A DNA stretch of 64,000 nucleotides from SZUA-442 sp963753185 (GTDB lineage: Bacteria > Actinomycetota > Acidimicrobiia > Spongiisociales > UBA5794): assembly GCA_963753185.1 (NCBI GenBank), contig CAVWBO010000007.1, forward strand, positions 2,418,001-2,482,000, read 5' to 3'. Positions within the stretch are counted from its first letter, which is position 1. Every line of letters starts with the position of its first letter. The position numbers were made by a program, and so were the translations under genes. The notes under the pieces are model-generated. The model ran no database searches. It was not told the DNA's origin and was given only the letters and a program-made list of their open reading frames with translations. This document shows positions 26,973 to 37,840 of the stretch, one piece after another.

Positions 26973-28201
26973 GAGTTGTCCATGTGGGGAGCGACGTTGT
27001 ACGACGCGAGCATGGGTCGATCCTCGGTGTAGACGACGCCGGTCATGGACGAGTTGCGAGGAACGGGCAGGCGATCACGCTGCGCGAACGAGAGCCCCAC
27101 GATGTGCACGGCGTAGGCGCGGATCACTGCGCCGTGTGACACCGCACCGATTGATCGGGCGCCGTTGTGGCTGACGATCGACGAGAGGGTCGCTGCGAGC
27201 CTCTCGCCTGCGCCCGTGAAGGTCTCGCCGTCACCACCGCGTGGGTGATCCTCACCCCTGCCGTAGAGAGCCTCGAACAGATCGGGGTGATGGGCTGCAG
27301 CCTCTGCAGATGTCATGTCCTCCCACGCTCCGAAGGACATCTCGACGAGTCCCTCGTGGGGAACGGCGGGGGCGCCTGTCGTCTCGGCGATGATCCGTGC
27401 CGTGTGCATCGTCCGCCCGAGTGGGGACGAGTACAGGGCGTCGATCCCCGGCGCGATCGCCGAGGCACTGGCGACCTGGCGGAGGCCGAGTTCGGTCAGC
27501 GCGCTGTCCGAACGACCCTGCCAACGAGCGTTCACATTCCCCTCCGTCTGGCCGTGGCGGAAGAGCGTCACCTGGGTGCCGGAAGGACCAAATTGTCTCG
27601 GAACAGAGTCGAGGTGCGAGGCATCGTTGAACACCGTCAGCTGGAGGTTCCCGTCCTCGAAGACGCGGACCCTGGTCACGGCCGTGTTGTGTGACGGAAT
27701 GACGGGCACGGCTCCTTCGGACGCGCCGAGGACGCGGTTCACGACAGCCCAGATGACCCCGCCGTGCGTCACGACGACCGCCTCGTCCCCCTCGTCGAGG
27801 TCGTCGACGAGGTCATCGAACGCTCGACCGATCCTGGAGCGGAACGCCGACATCCGCTCTGCGCCACCGATCGCGAAGTCATCACCCGAGAACAGCCGTG
27901 CCAGCTCCCCGGGGAACCGCGAGTCGACCTCGTCGCTCGTGAGTCCTTCCCACGCACCGACGTCGAACTCGCGCCACGCAGGATCGGGCGACGCAATGCC
28001 CACGGCCTGGGAGGTATGCATCGTGCGAGGAAGGTCCGATGCGATGAGCCGCGATGGGCGGTTATCGGCGAACCTCGCCCGGAGCCTCGCGATCTGGTCC
28101 CGACCAGCGTCGGTGAACGGAGCGTTGGACGATCCCTGCCATCGGCGCTGCGCATTGGCAGCCGTCTCGGCATGTCTGATGAAGGTGACCGTTCGTGGCA
28201 C
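26969..28201 (-). CDS. Tandem histidine phosphatase (two phosphoglycerate-mutase-like domains)
   Basis: 410-residue protein with two complete histidine phosphatase domains. The first starts FIRHAETAAN (residues 7-16) and has VVTHGGVIWAV; the second starts LFRHGQTEGNVNARWQG (about 215) and has AVSHGAVIRAY. Both keep the catalytic His of RH(A/G) and the second His, so both may be active. Substrates are unknown; one domain of about 200 residues is usual. GTG start at 28201 with GGAG 6 bases upstream. It is translationally coupled to the glycosyltransferase. Confidence 0.88.
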   Translation of the reverse strand: MPRTVTFIRHAETAANAQRRWQGSSNAPFTDAGRDQIARLRARFADNRPSRLIASDLPRTMHTSQAVGIASPDPAWREFDVGAWEGLTSDEVDSRFPGELARLFSGDDFAIGGAERMSAFRSRIGRAFDDLVDDLDEGDEAVVVTHGGVIWAVVNRVLGASEGAVPVIPSHNTAVTRVRVFEDGNLQLTVFNDASHLDSVPRQFGPSGTQVTLFRHGQTEGNVNARWQGRSDSALTELGLRQVASASAIAPGIDALYSSPLGRTMHTARIIAETTGAPAVPHEGLVEMSFGAWEDMTSAEAAAHHPDLFEALYGRGEDHPRGGDGETFTGAGERLAATLSSIVSHNGARSIGAVSHGAVIRAYAVHIVGLSFAQRDRLPVPRNSSMTGVVYTEDRPMLASYNVAPHMDNS

Positions 28202-28224
28202 GGGAGTCTCCGGATCGAGGACCG

Positions 28225-28231
28225 TAGGCTA
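28225..28231. promoter_or_regulatory. Overlapping divergent -10 boxes
   Basis: The 7-base palindrome TAGGCTA gives TAGGCT rightward (6 bases before ATG 28237, leaderless geometry) and TAGCCT leftward (about 25 bases before GTG 28201). One site may serve both genes. Confidence 0.5.
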
Positions 28232-28236
28232 GGAGG

Positions 28237-28479
28237 ATGGATCGAGCATCAATCGTGGCTCAGATCGTCGATCTCCCGGAGTCCGGGGGTGGAGGCGTCG
28301 TCTTCTGGCTCATCGGCGCCGCCGTGATCGTCGGACTGTGGTTCCTCATCAGCAGGACGCGCAAGAAGTCGTATGACGATTACTGGGCTCGCAGGCGACG
28401 CGACGAACTGCGGCGCAGGCACGACCCTGACATGGCCCCGGTCGAAGATGAGGACGGTGACGACCCTCCTCGAGGCTGA
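28237..28479 (+). CDS. Small single-pass membrane protein
   Basis: 80 residues. One transmembrane segment (VVFWLIGAAVIVGLWFLI, about 21-38) is followed by a basic juxtamembrane region and a charged cytoplasmic tail ending in acidic and Pro residues. No family is recognised. ATG 28237 is directly preceded by AGGAGG without spacing, so the TAGGCT 6 bases upstream (leaderless) is the better support. It converges on trkH, with 22 bases between the stops. Confidence 0.7.
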   Translation: MDRASIVAQIVDLPESGGGGVVFWLIGAAVIVGLWFLISRTRKKSYDDYWARRRRDELRRRHDPDMAPVEDEDGDDPPRG

Positions 28480-28501
28480 AAGCCGGCAGCGGAAGGGTGC
28501 G

Positions 28502-29956
28502 TCACTTCCTCCAGACCTCCCGGTTGAAGAGGATCACGATGGGGAGGATCTCGAGACGGCCCACGATCATGAGCGACGCCAGAATGTACTTGCCAGCCCA
28601 CGGGATGGCGAGGTAGTTGCCTGCGGGTCCGACATCGCCGAGGCCAGGGCCGACGTTGCCGATCGCGGATGCGACAGCTGACACCGTTGTGACCATCCCG
28701 AGATTCGGTTCCGCTATCGATCCGAAGATGGCGAGGAGGAACGTGCCCGTCATGAACGCGAACATGTAGAGCAGGAAGAAGGTCTGAACCGCCTCTACGA
28801 CAAGGTCAGGCAGCGGTTCGCGACCCACGCGGGTCACGAACACGCCACGGGGATGGATGAGCCGCCGCACGTCCATTCGGGACGCCTCGGTGAGGATTTG
28901 GATACGGTCGGCCTTGATCGCACCAGATGTCGACCCTGCCATCCCGCCGATGAACATGAGACCCACGATCATGATCTCGAGGGCCGGGATCCACTGGGCG
29001 AAGTCGGACGTCGCATAGCCGGTGGTCGTCAGGATCGTGACGGACGTGAACAGCGCCTCGCGGATCGAGTCCGCGGCCCCGGCTATACCCCAGTTCGCGA
29101 TCGCAATCAGGGCTGCGGCACCGAATGCAATACCCAGGTAGACCCGGAGTCCCGACGATTGGAGGTACGCCTTCCGGTCACGCCTGACGAACCGGTAGTG
29201 GAGCGCGAAGGACGTTCCCGCGAGGAGCATGAACACGATGACGACCCATTGCGTGTAGGCAGAGTACGCCCCGATCGAGCCTGCGTTGGTGCTGAATCCA
29301 CCGGTCGACAGTGTCGTGAACGAATGGACCACCGACTCGAAGAACGACATGTCGCCCACCACCAGGAACAGCACCTGGGCGAGGGTCAGGACCACGTACA
29401 CGAGCCAGAGCCGCTTGGCCGTCTCCGAGAACCGCGGTGTGAGCCTGTCGGGCATGGGTCCCGGCGACTCTGCCCTCGCAAGCTGCACGGCACCCATGCC
29501 GAGGAGTGGGAGGACGGCGATCGACAGGACGATGATCCCCATACCGCCGATCCACTGCGTGAAGGATCGCCAAAAGGCGATGCCGTGCGAGAGTGTCCCG
29601 GGGTCCGGGACGATGGACGCGCCCGTCGTCGTGAAGCCTGCAGCGGACTCGAAGAAGGCATCCGTGAAGTTGCCGATGGCACCCGTCAGCAGGTACGGGA
29701 GGACTCCGAAGACGGAGATCGCGATCCACGCGAGCCCAACCGCAGCGAACCCCTCCCTGGTGGACAGCTCACCTGGCTGATCGAAGCCCTTCCACAACCC
29801 GAGGCCGATGATCGTCGTGAGGACCGCCGCCCCGATGAGTCCAGGCAGGTCCGACCACTCGCCATAGACGATCGCGACGATCGCAGGAGCAAGCATCGCG
29901 ATGCCGATGGCGCCGAGCACGGCGCCGACGACGTGGAGGAGGTGACGGAGCGACAT
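28502..29956 (-). CDS. trkH: Trk/Ktr potassium transporter, membrane subunit
   Basis: 484-residue channel-like K+ uptake subunit with four pore repeats: the filter loops AGFTTTGAS, TTLSTGGFST, TILTTTGYATS and SAIGNVGPGLG are all present. The ATG lies 1 base after the trkA stop, so the pair is made together. TrkA gates the channel by NAD(H) or nucleotide binding. A second, more divergent trkH is at 33999. Confidence 0.94.
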   Translation of the reverse strand: MSLRHLLHVVGAVLGAIGIAMLAPAIVAIVYGEWSDLPGLIGAAVLTTIIGLGLWKGFDQPGELSTREGFAAVGLAWIAISVFGVLPYLLTGAIGNFTDAFFESAAGFTTTGASIVPDPGTLSHGIAFWRSFTQWIGGMGIIVLSIAVLPLLGMGAVQLARAESPGPMPDRLTPRFSETAKRLWLVYVVLTLAQVLFLVVGDMSFFESVVHSFTTLSTGGFSTNAGSIGAYSAYTQWVVIVFMLLAGTSFALHYRFVRRDRKAYLQSSGLRVYLGIAFGAAALIAIANWGIAGAADSIREALFTSVTILTTTGYATSDFAQWIPALEIMIVGLMFIGGMAGSTSGAIKADRIQILTEASRMDVRRLIHPRGVFVTRVGREPLPDLVVEAVQTFFLLYMFAFMTGTFLLAIFGSIAEPNLGMVTTVSAVASAIGNVGPGLGDVGPAGNYLAIPWAGKYILASLMIVGRLEILPIVILFNREVWRK

Positions 29957-29957
29957 C

Positions 29958-31286
29958 TCAGCCGGAGAGCTTCTCAGCCGCACCGATCGCATCGGGGAGG
30001 GCGATGGCGATGATGTGGTCGCCAACCTCGATCGTCGTCGTACCCCTCGGCACGATCGCCTCCGAGCCTCGCTGGATTCCCCCGATGATGAGCGAATGAG
30101 GGAGCTTGAGATCGGCGAGGGTTCGCCCTATCGCCTCGCTGCTCGGCCCCACCTCCAATTCGATGGCCTCGGCATCGGAGTCCGAGAACGTCACCACGGA
30201 GTGGATGACCCCCCGTCTGACGAATCGGAGGATCTCGTTCGCCGCGGAAAGTCGCGACGACACCGTGGCATCGAGACCGATTCCCGACAGGAGGCCGACG
30301 AGGTCCGTGTTCGTGAAACGGGCGATGACCTCACCGGCGCCGAGGGACTTGGCGACGAGGGCTGCCAGGACGTTCTCGGAGTCCCACCCCGTGAGGGCCA
30401 TGACGGTGTCGGCGGAGGCAACGCCCTCGGAGCGAAGCAAACGGATGTCGGTCGCGTCGCCGCACACGGTGAGCACGTCGGGCATCATCCTCGACATCAC
30501 CTTGCACCGATCCATGTCGGAATCGATGATCGTCGTCCGGATGCCCCGGCTGGCGAGCAGCTGCGCGGTGAGCTGTGCTAGGCGGGTCCCTCCGATCACG
30601 ATCGCCTTCTCGGCGGGCCGACTGGAGAGCCCGAGCCACCGATAGGCCTGTTCGGTGCTTCCCTTCTTCGCCATCATCAGGACATGGTCGCCCGCCTCCA
30701 TCGTCGTTCCGCCCCGTGCGATGATCGTCTCGCCGTGGCGAATCACGGCAACGACGAGCCAATCCCAACCTACGACCGTGTCGCGGAGGTCCGCGAGGGA
30801 TCTGCCGACGAACGGCGCCCTCGAGTCGACGTACGCGCCAAGCAGCACGAGTTCGCCGCCCGCGAAGTCGATCCTCTCCGAGATGTCGCCGCTCCGTGCG
30901 AGCTGGTACAGCTCGCGTGCTGCGGCCTCCCCGGGGTCGATCACGAGGTCCACGCCGAGAGCCTCGACCTCGGCCTTGAGCTGGGGATCCTCGACACGGG
31001 CGACCTTGCGAGGGATGTCGAGCTTCGTGCCCGCCGCACAGGCGAGGACGTTGACGGCGTCAGACGACGACACAGCGATCAACAGGTCGGCGTCATCGAG
31101 GCCGGCTCTCTTCAGCGTCTCCGCGGATGCGCCGTTCCCGTTGATGACGAGGCAATCGATCTCTGACTGGGCGACCGCCGCACGCTCGGGGTCGGACTCG
31201 ATGACGACGACGTCCTGGCCCTCGTATGACAGTTTCTCTGCGAGGTAGGACCCGACGGCCCCTGCACCCACGATTACGATGCGCAT
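29958..31286 (-). CDS. trkA: TrkA, two-domain potassium channel regulator
   Basis: 442-residue cytoplasmic ring subunit with two RCK-N/RCK-C units. The first Rossmann turn is IVGAGAVGSYLAEKL (5-19), the second VIGGTRLAQLTAQLLA (about 231). The two-unit form is the classic TrkA. TAGGCT lies 8 bases before the ATG. It immediately precedes trkH. Confidence 0.94.
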   Translation of the reverse strand: MRIVIVGAGAVGSYLAEKLSYEGQDVVVIESDPERAAVAQSEIDCLVINGNGASAETLKRAGLDDADLLIAVSSSDAVNVLACAAGTKLDIPRKVARVEDPQLKAEVEALGVDLVIDPGEAAARELYQLARSGDISERIDFAGGELVLLGAYVDSRAPFVGRSLADLRDTVVGWDWLVVAVIRHGETIIARGGTTMEAGDHVLMMAKKGSTEQAYRWLGLSSRPAEKAIVIGGTRLAQLTAQLLASRGIRTTIIDSDMDRCKVMSRMMPDVLTVCGDATDIRLLRSEGVASADTVMALTGWDSENVLAALVAKSLGAGEVIARFTNTDLVGLLSGIGLDATVSSRLSAANEILRFVRRGVIHSVVTFSDSDAEAIELEVGPSSEAIGRTLADLKLPHSLIIGGIQRGSEAIVPRGTTTIEVGDHIIAIALPDAIGAAEKLSG

Positions 31287-31294
31287 GATGGGCG

Positions 31295-31300
31295 AGCCTA
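31295..31300 (-). promoter_or_regulatory. -10 box of trkA-trkH
   Basis: TAGGCT, 8 bases upstream of ATG 31286. Confidence 0.45.
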
Positions 31301-31311
31301 GGCGACTTCCC

Positions 31312-33393
<2,082 letters not shown>

Positions 33394-33430
33394 CACTCCT
33401 GGGGTCTCGGGGAGGGCTGAGGTCGGCGGC

Positions 33431-33436
33431 ATTATA
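33431..33436 (-). promoter_or_regulatory. hppA -10 box
   Basis: Perfect consensus TATAAT on the minus strand, 37 bases before ATG 33393. No convincing -35 was seen. Confidence 0.6.
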
Positions 33437-33465
33437 GGAGAAACGGGGCGCCGACGGCGATCCGG

Positions 33466-34002
33466 TCACTGTCGACGCGAGCGCTTGCGGGCGCCGAGAG
33501 CAAGGACGGAACCGAGGATCAGCAGCACACCGATCCCGTACGATGCCGAATCAGGTGCCTCGGACAGCGATCTGCCGGCCTCGACAGTGACGAGGGATGT
33601 CACGTCGAGATAGGACTCGCCGGAACGCTGCGGGTCGTGGAACCTCCACGTCCCGGTCACCTCGACCGTCGGCCCGACCATCCGGTAGCGACCTGGTGGG
33701 TCGAGGTCCACGACGAGATCCGTGGGAATCCGCACGCCGATGCCGACATTGGACCCTGCGAGGTCACCTCCCTCGCTGACAGGGCTCCGCGCATAGGGAT
33801 CCTGGTTGAGCTGGGTCCACGTCGTTCCGTCACGCCTCGACCCGTAGTCGCCGACGAGTTCCCCCGTGACCGTGACCGTCTGTCCATCGAAGTTCGCGCC
33901 ATCTTCGATGAGAGCCACGACGTCGACATCGATCGCAACGGCGACCGGTACCTGGGCCATTGAAGCCATGATGACGAAGATCGCGATTCCGAGCCTCATC
34001 AT
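33466..34002 (-). CDS. Secreted/anchored protein, possible OB-fold, unknown function
   Basis: 178 residues: a signal peptide (RLGIAIFVIMASMAQVPVAVA), an external beta-rich domain with an OB-fold-like phrase (DGQTVTVTGELVGDY) and a closing strand VEVTGTWRF, then a C-terminal transmembrane stretch (GIGVLLILGSVLALGA) with a basic tail. Its ATG 34002 overlaps the trkH-like stop as ATGA, so it is the last gene of the second trk operon. No family is named with confidence; a link to K+ transport is by context only. Confidence 0.65.
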   Translation of the reverse strand: MMRLGIAIFVIMASMAQVPVAVAIDVDVVALIEDGANFDGQTVTVTGELVGDYGSRRDGTTWTQLNQDPYARSPVSEGGDLAGSNVGIGVRIPTDLVVDLDPPGRYRMVGPTVEVTGTWRFHDPQRSGESYLDVTSLVTVEAGRSLSEAPDSASYGIGVLLILGSVLALGARKRSRRQ

Positions 34003-35582
34003 GACTTCCCCCTGACGAGGGCGTACAGGAACCCGAGCAAGACGAAGGCGGCGATGAACTCGAGGCGACCGAGCCACATCTGGAGGATGTAGGTCACCTT
34101 CAACATGACGGGCATCGTCGGGCCTGTCACGCCGACCGACATCCCGACGTTCGCACTTGCACTGACCGACTCGAACAGCGCGTCCTGGAGCGGAACGCCG
34201 TACGCGATGCCCACCCCTGCTCCCAGAAGGTAGAGAGCGACGAATAGCAGGGAGACGGTCATCGCAGAGCTCGCCACGTCGGCGGTGAGCGTTCTCTGAC
34301 CGAATTGGTGGTAGGTGTTGTCGACGATCGCGCCTTCCGGGAGGAGGTCGCCGCGTACCTGGTTGACGATCCCCCGTGCTGTGAGGCCGATGCGAATCGC
34401 CTTGACACCGCCCGCGGTGGACGACGCCATGCCGCCCAGGGCCATTGCGATCGCCATGGCGCCGAATGCGAAGCCGGACCACGTGGCCAACTCCTGGGAG
34501 GGGATGGTTGCAAAGCCCGTTCCCGTGTGTGCTGAGAGGACGTGGAAAAAGCCCTGCCTCGACAGGCCCGAGACCGAGGAGTATGCGCCGATTGCTGCAA
34601 GGCCGAAGATCGTCAGGCCGAGCGTCAGGACGAAGGTCGTGAGGATCGTGCGCGTCTCGAGGTTCCGAAGCAGCGAGCGCCGGCCAGTCGAGCCCGGATC
34701 GGTCGCACCCTTGGATCTCGACCTCCCACCGTATCTGGCGTCGGATCTGCTCCACAACCGGAAGTGGAATCCGAAGCTCAGCGCCCCGGCAACCATGAGA
34801 ACCGCCGTGACCGCCTCGAATACTCCTGAGTGGTAGTAGCCGATGCTGGTCGACTGTGGGGAGAATCCCCCCGTATCGAACGCGGCGAAGAAGACCATGA
34901 GGCCGTGGAACAGGGCCCGGTTCCATGTGAATCCGAGGATTACGAAGGCGACGGCGCTCAGGGTGATGACGCCGGCGAGGAGGTGCAGGAACGAGACTGC
35001 CCATATTGCCTTCGCCGTCGATTGAACGGAGGGAAGCACGCGGTCATCCCTTCCCTCTCCGTGGAAGAGCGTGGTACCTCCCCGACCGGCGAAGACCAGC
35101 AGCGCCGCGATGATGATGCCCTGGCCACCGAGGAAATGGAGGAGGTGGCGCCAGAAGTTGAGGGACGACGCGAGATGGTCGACGTCCGCCACCAGAGCGA
35201 GGCCGGTGGTCGTGAGTCCGGACATGGCGTCGAAGTACGCATCGAGCGGTGAGGCGAAGTGGCCTGAAAGGATGAAGGGAATCGAACCGACGGCGGGAAT
35301 GACGAGCCACACGACCGCGACCACGACCATTCCGTGGCTCCAGTCGAGATGGCGTTGTTCCATTGACAGCTCGCTCGCCTCACGAGCCGACACCGACATG
35401 AGGACGGTTCCGAGCGCCAGGAACACCCCTGCCATGAGCAGGAACGATCCGAGGGGGTGCCACTCACGTGCGACCAATGCCCACGCAAGTGGGACGCTCG
35501 CGGCGAGGCCGGCCAGCACGAAGATGCGACCCAGGGCGTCACCGACGACGCGGAGATCGTCTGCGGCGGGACGGAGCAGCAC
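33999..35582 (-). CDS. Second TrkH-type potassium transporter subunit
   Basis: 527-residue membrane protein with four TrkH-like pore loops (MSGLTTTGLAL, FDTGGFSPQST, AHTGTGFAT, SASANVGMSVG) and connecting helices such as WRHLLHFLGGQGIIIAALL. The loops deviate more from consensus than in the 28502 copy. GTG start 35582, 1 base after the stop of the 47-residue membrane protein. It probably works with the single-unit TrkA proteins upstream. Confidence 0.9.
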   Translation of the reverse strand: MLLRPAADDLRVVGDALGRIFVLAGLAASVPLAWALVAREWHPLGSFLLMAGVFLALGTVLMSVSAREASELSMEQRHLDWSHGMVVVAVVWLVIPAVGSIPFILSGHFASPLDAYFDAMSGLTTTGLALVADVDHLASSLNFWRHLLHFLGGQGIIIAALLVFAGRGGTTLFHGEGRDDRVLPSVQSTAKAIWAVSFLHLLAGVITLSAVAFVILGFTWNRALFHGLMVFFAAFDTGGFSPQSTSIGYYHSGVFEAVTAVLMVAGALSFGFHFRLWSRSDARYGGRSRSKGATDPGSTGRRSLLRNLETRTILTTFVLTLGLTIFGLAAIGAYSSVSGLSRQGFFHVLSAHTGTGFATIPSQELATWSGFAFGAMAIAMALGGMASSTAGGVKAIRIGLTARGIVNQVRGDLLPEGAIVDNTYHQFGQRTLTADVASSAMTVSLLFVALYLLGAGVGIAYGVPLQDALFESVSASANVGMSVGVTGPTMPVMLKVTYILQMWLGRLEFIAAFVLLGFLYALVRGKS

Positions 35583-35583
35583 C

Positions 35584-35727
35584 TCAGAACACCAAGAGCG
35601 CAGCGGCAGCGAACCCGAAACCGATCGCGGCGAGAACCGCCACGATCAGCGCCTCGCTCGCGAACAGGATGAACGAGTCGCGCGGATTCGGTGCCCACAA
35701 TGGCAGGCGTCGCGCCCTGGACCTCAC
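35584..35727 (-). CDS. 47-residue membrane microprotein between trkA and trkH
   Basis: A basic/Pro-rich N-terminus (VRSRARRLPLWAPNPRDS) leads into one long hydrophobic helix (EALIVAVLAAIGFGFAAAALLVF) to the stop. GTG 35727 overlaps the trkA-like stop as GTGA, and the TGA is 1 base before the trkH-like GTG. This spacing is the same as for the certain genes around it, so it is very probably translated. It may be a small accessory subunit of the K+ transporter (inference, by analogy with KdpF-type peptides). Confidence 0.72.
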   Translation of the reverse strand: MRSRARRLPLWAPNPRDSFILFASEALIVAVLAAIGFGFAAAALLVF

Positions 35728-36383
35728 TCCTCATCCTCCTCCGTGCGGAAGGTGCCCACGAGGCTTGGGATGCCCTCGGGGAGCGACGCGGCGACGATCC
35801 GGTCCCCAGCCTTCACCTTGGTTGCACCGTGGGCGATGAGGATCTCTCCCGCCCGTTCGATTGCGACGATGACCGTCGCCTCCGGGAGCCCGAGATCTGC
35901 GATCCGAGTCGTGGTGAATCCCTTCCCCACGTCGAGCTCTGAGATGGTGAGCCTCCCGTGGGCGACGAGGACGGTTGCACTCAGGTCGCCAGCCAGGACG
36001 TCGCGCTCGATCACATCGACCATGACGTCCGTGAAGGCGACGGTGCGGATACCGAGGGCGTCGAAGGTCGGGGCGTTCGATGGGTCGTTCAAACGTGCGA
36101 GGACGTTCTTGGCGCCCAGTGTGCGCGCGAGTTGCGCTGCCACGAGGTTGGCATCGTCGAGTCCAGTCACTGCGAACACCCAGTCCGACCGATGGACGTC
36201 CGCCCGTTTGAGGAGGTCGACATTCGTGCCATCGCCCTGGAAGACGAGCATGTTTGCTCCGGCGCCCACCTTCTTGGCGAGCGATTCCCTGGGCTCGATC
36301 ACGGAGACGGTGTGGTGCGCCGCCACGAAGCGCCTCGCGAGATACGATCCGACCTTGCCCCCTCCGATGATCAGGATCCTCAC
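35724..36383 (-). CDS. Single-unit TrkA family protein
   Basis: 219 residues: Rossmann RCK-N domain (LIIGGGKVGSYLARRF, 4-19; VIEPRESLA) and one RCK-C domain. Actinobacteria such as mycobacteria use two such half-size TrkA proteins (CeoB/CeoC). It overlaps the next TrkA gene upstream by 4 bases. It should form the regulatory ring for the second TrkH. Confidence 0.92.
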   Translation of the reverse strand: MRILIIGGGKVGSYLARRFVAAHHTVSVIEPRESLAKKVGAGANMLVFQGDGTNVDLLKRADVHRSDWVFAVTGLDDANLVAAQLARTLGAKNVLARLNDPSNAPTFDALGIRTVAFTDVMVDVIERDVLAGDLSATVLVAHGRLTISELDVGKGFTTTRIADLGLPEATVIVAIERAGEILIAHGATKVKAGDRIVAASLPEGIPSLVGTFRTEEDEE

Positions 36384-37036
36384 TCCTCACCTCCGGCGAG
36401 GTAGCGCGCGATGCGATCCTCGAAGCCCTTCCGCACGGCAGCTACGACCAGGTCACCCGTCCTGAGCTCGGTCTCTGCACTGGGGATGATCGTGGTGCCG
36501 CTCCGTTCGATCGCACCTACGCGAAGGCCATCGGGGACCTGGAAGTCCGCAACGGAGACCCCGTCTGCGGTTGGGCCGAGGAGCATCTCGACGATCTCGA
36601 CGTCTCCGTCGCTGAACGTGACGTGGAGATCGAGACCAGGGCTCGTGATCCGCTCGTGGATCACAACGGCAACGAGATGGGCACCGAGCACGTACTCGAC
36701 GTCGAGTGTCCGGTACACGTCCGCCCTGGCAGGGTCGTCCAGCCTTGCGATGGTCCTCGGAACACCGAAGACCTTCTTCGCGAGCTGCACTGCCATGACG
36801 TTTGCGTTGTCGTTGGAGGTCACTGCAACGAACGCGTCAGCGAACTCGATGTCCGCCGCTCGGAGGGTTCTGACGTCGTATGCGAGGCCGACCGTCGTCC
36901 TTCCGTTGAACGAGGCACCGAGGGCGTCGAGTCGTGACTTCTCGTCATCGACGATGGAAACATCGTGCCCTTCTTCGGAGAGGGTGAGCGCGAGCTCGGA
37001 TCCCACCCGGCCGCATCCAGCGATGACGATCAGCAC
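36380..37036 (-). CDS. Single-unit TrkA family protein (first of pair)
   Basis: 218 residues, RCK-N (VIAGCGRVGSELALTLSEEGHDVSIVD, with the NAD-type acidic end) and RCK-C. It is the first gene of the second trk operon. GTG 37036 has TAGCCT 6 bases upstream, the leaderless pattern. It overlaps the second TrkA by 4 bases; the two probably form a mixed ring. Confidence 0.92.
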   Translation of the reverse strand: MLIVIAGCGRVGSELALTLSEEGHDVSIVDDEKSRLDALGASFNGRTTVGLAYDVRTLRAADIEFADAFVAVTSNDNANVMAVQLAKKVFGVPRTIARLDDPARADVYRTLDVEYVLGAHLVAVVIHERITSPGLDLHVTFSDGDVEIVEMLLGPTADGVSVADFQVPDGLRVGAIERSGTTIIPSAETELRTGDLVVAAVRKGFEDRIARYLAGGEE

Positions 37037-37042
37037 CCGCTC

Positions 37043-37048
37043 AGGCTA
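37043..37048 (-). promoter_or_regulatory. -10 box of the second trk operon
   Basis: TAGCCT, 6 bases upstream of GTG 37036. Confidence 0.5.
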
Positions 37049-37071
37049 CCCACATCGTGCCGTGACGGCGC

Positions 37072-37521
37072 TCAACGGACCGAGATCGTGACGCCCGTCG
37101 GCGGCGGTCCCGGAATCAGCAGAGCAGGGTCGAAGGTCGCCTTCGACGTCGCAGAGAGGTCGAAGGAACCCACACCCGGAACCACCAGCCTCCGGATGAC
37201 GCGGACGGTCACCGTGCGCCTCGCCCAGGACCGATCGATGCTGCATGAACACGACACCAACGTGGCGCCGTTCCGCCCGGCGTAGAGGGCTGCCTCCCGC
37301 GCCGGTGACCCCGTCGCTCCGAAGGGCCTGAACGTGACAGGCGCAGCTGCCAACGCTGCTGCGTCGGCGGCATTGGACGCAGCGGAGTACGCAGCGAGCC
37401 CTGCCCCTGAGATCGCGACACCGAACGCAAGCACCAGCACCAACAGGGCGATCGAAAGCCCGATCAGAACGGATCCATCCTCATCGTTCCGTGCGCATCG
37501 TCGATGTTGCCGAGAGCTCAA
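37072..37521 (-). CDS. Rv3654c-type TadE-like pseudopilin
   Basis: 149 residues. A short tail with DEDGSVLIGL, then a long hydrophobic helix (SIALLVLVLAFGVAISGAGLAAY) and an external domain containing a CSC pair. It resembles the actinobacterial protein at the end of tad loci. Unlike the two upstream pilin-like proteins it has no Glu five residues after the Gly. The start is TTG 37521, chosen because GGGAGGG (37529-37535) lies 7 bases upstream and no ATG or GTG exists in frame nearby. It overlaps the TadE gene by 41 bases. Confidence 0.72.
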   Translation of the reverse strand: MSSRQHRRCARNDEDGSVLIGLSIALLVLVLAFGVAISGAGLAAYSAASNAADAAALAAAPVTFRPFGATGSPAREAALYAGRNGATLVSCSCSIDRSWARRTVTVRVIRRLVVPGVGSFDLSATSKATFDPALLIPGPPPTGVTISVR

Positions 37522-37840
37522 CGGTGAACCCTCCCATGAACGGCGCTGCGACGCGGTGACGCAGTCGGACCGTGACCGTTGCGGGTTCTCCGACACCAGA
37601 TGGCCTCGACACCGAGATCCGTGCGTCCCTGCCGGCTGCACCCATGGCCGTGCGCACCGCAGCGGCAGCTCGCGCCGTGTCCGGTGACGTCGCTGCCTGG
37701 CGGGCGCCTTCCCTGGCGGCGTGAACGAGCTCGAGCTCGGTTCGGGCGACAACGGCGACCTCGGCGATGGAGATGACCAGCATCAGCAGGAGCGGCACGA
37801 CCAGGGCGAACTCGACGACGGCGCTCCCCCGCTCGGTCAT
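37481..37840 (-). CDS. TadE-like pseudopilin
   Basis: 119 residues with the class III prepilin feature G-SAVVEF (Gly, Glu at +5) followed by a hydrophobic helix ALVVPLLLMLVISIAEVAVVA and an external domain. Minor pilin of the Flp/Tad pilus. The start overlaps the Flp-like gene by 4 bases. Confidence 0.85.
   Translation of the reverse strand: MTERGSAVVEFALVVPLLLMLVISIAEVAVVARTELELVHAAREGARQAATSPDTARAAAAVRTAMGAAGRDARISVSRPSGVGEPATVTVRLRHRVAAPFMGGFTVELSATSTMRTER

Noticed and set aside
33466..35004. 512-codon frame covering the OB-like gene
   Set aside because: The first 330 codons are a wrong-frame reading of the second trkH; only the part from 34002 is protein-like.
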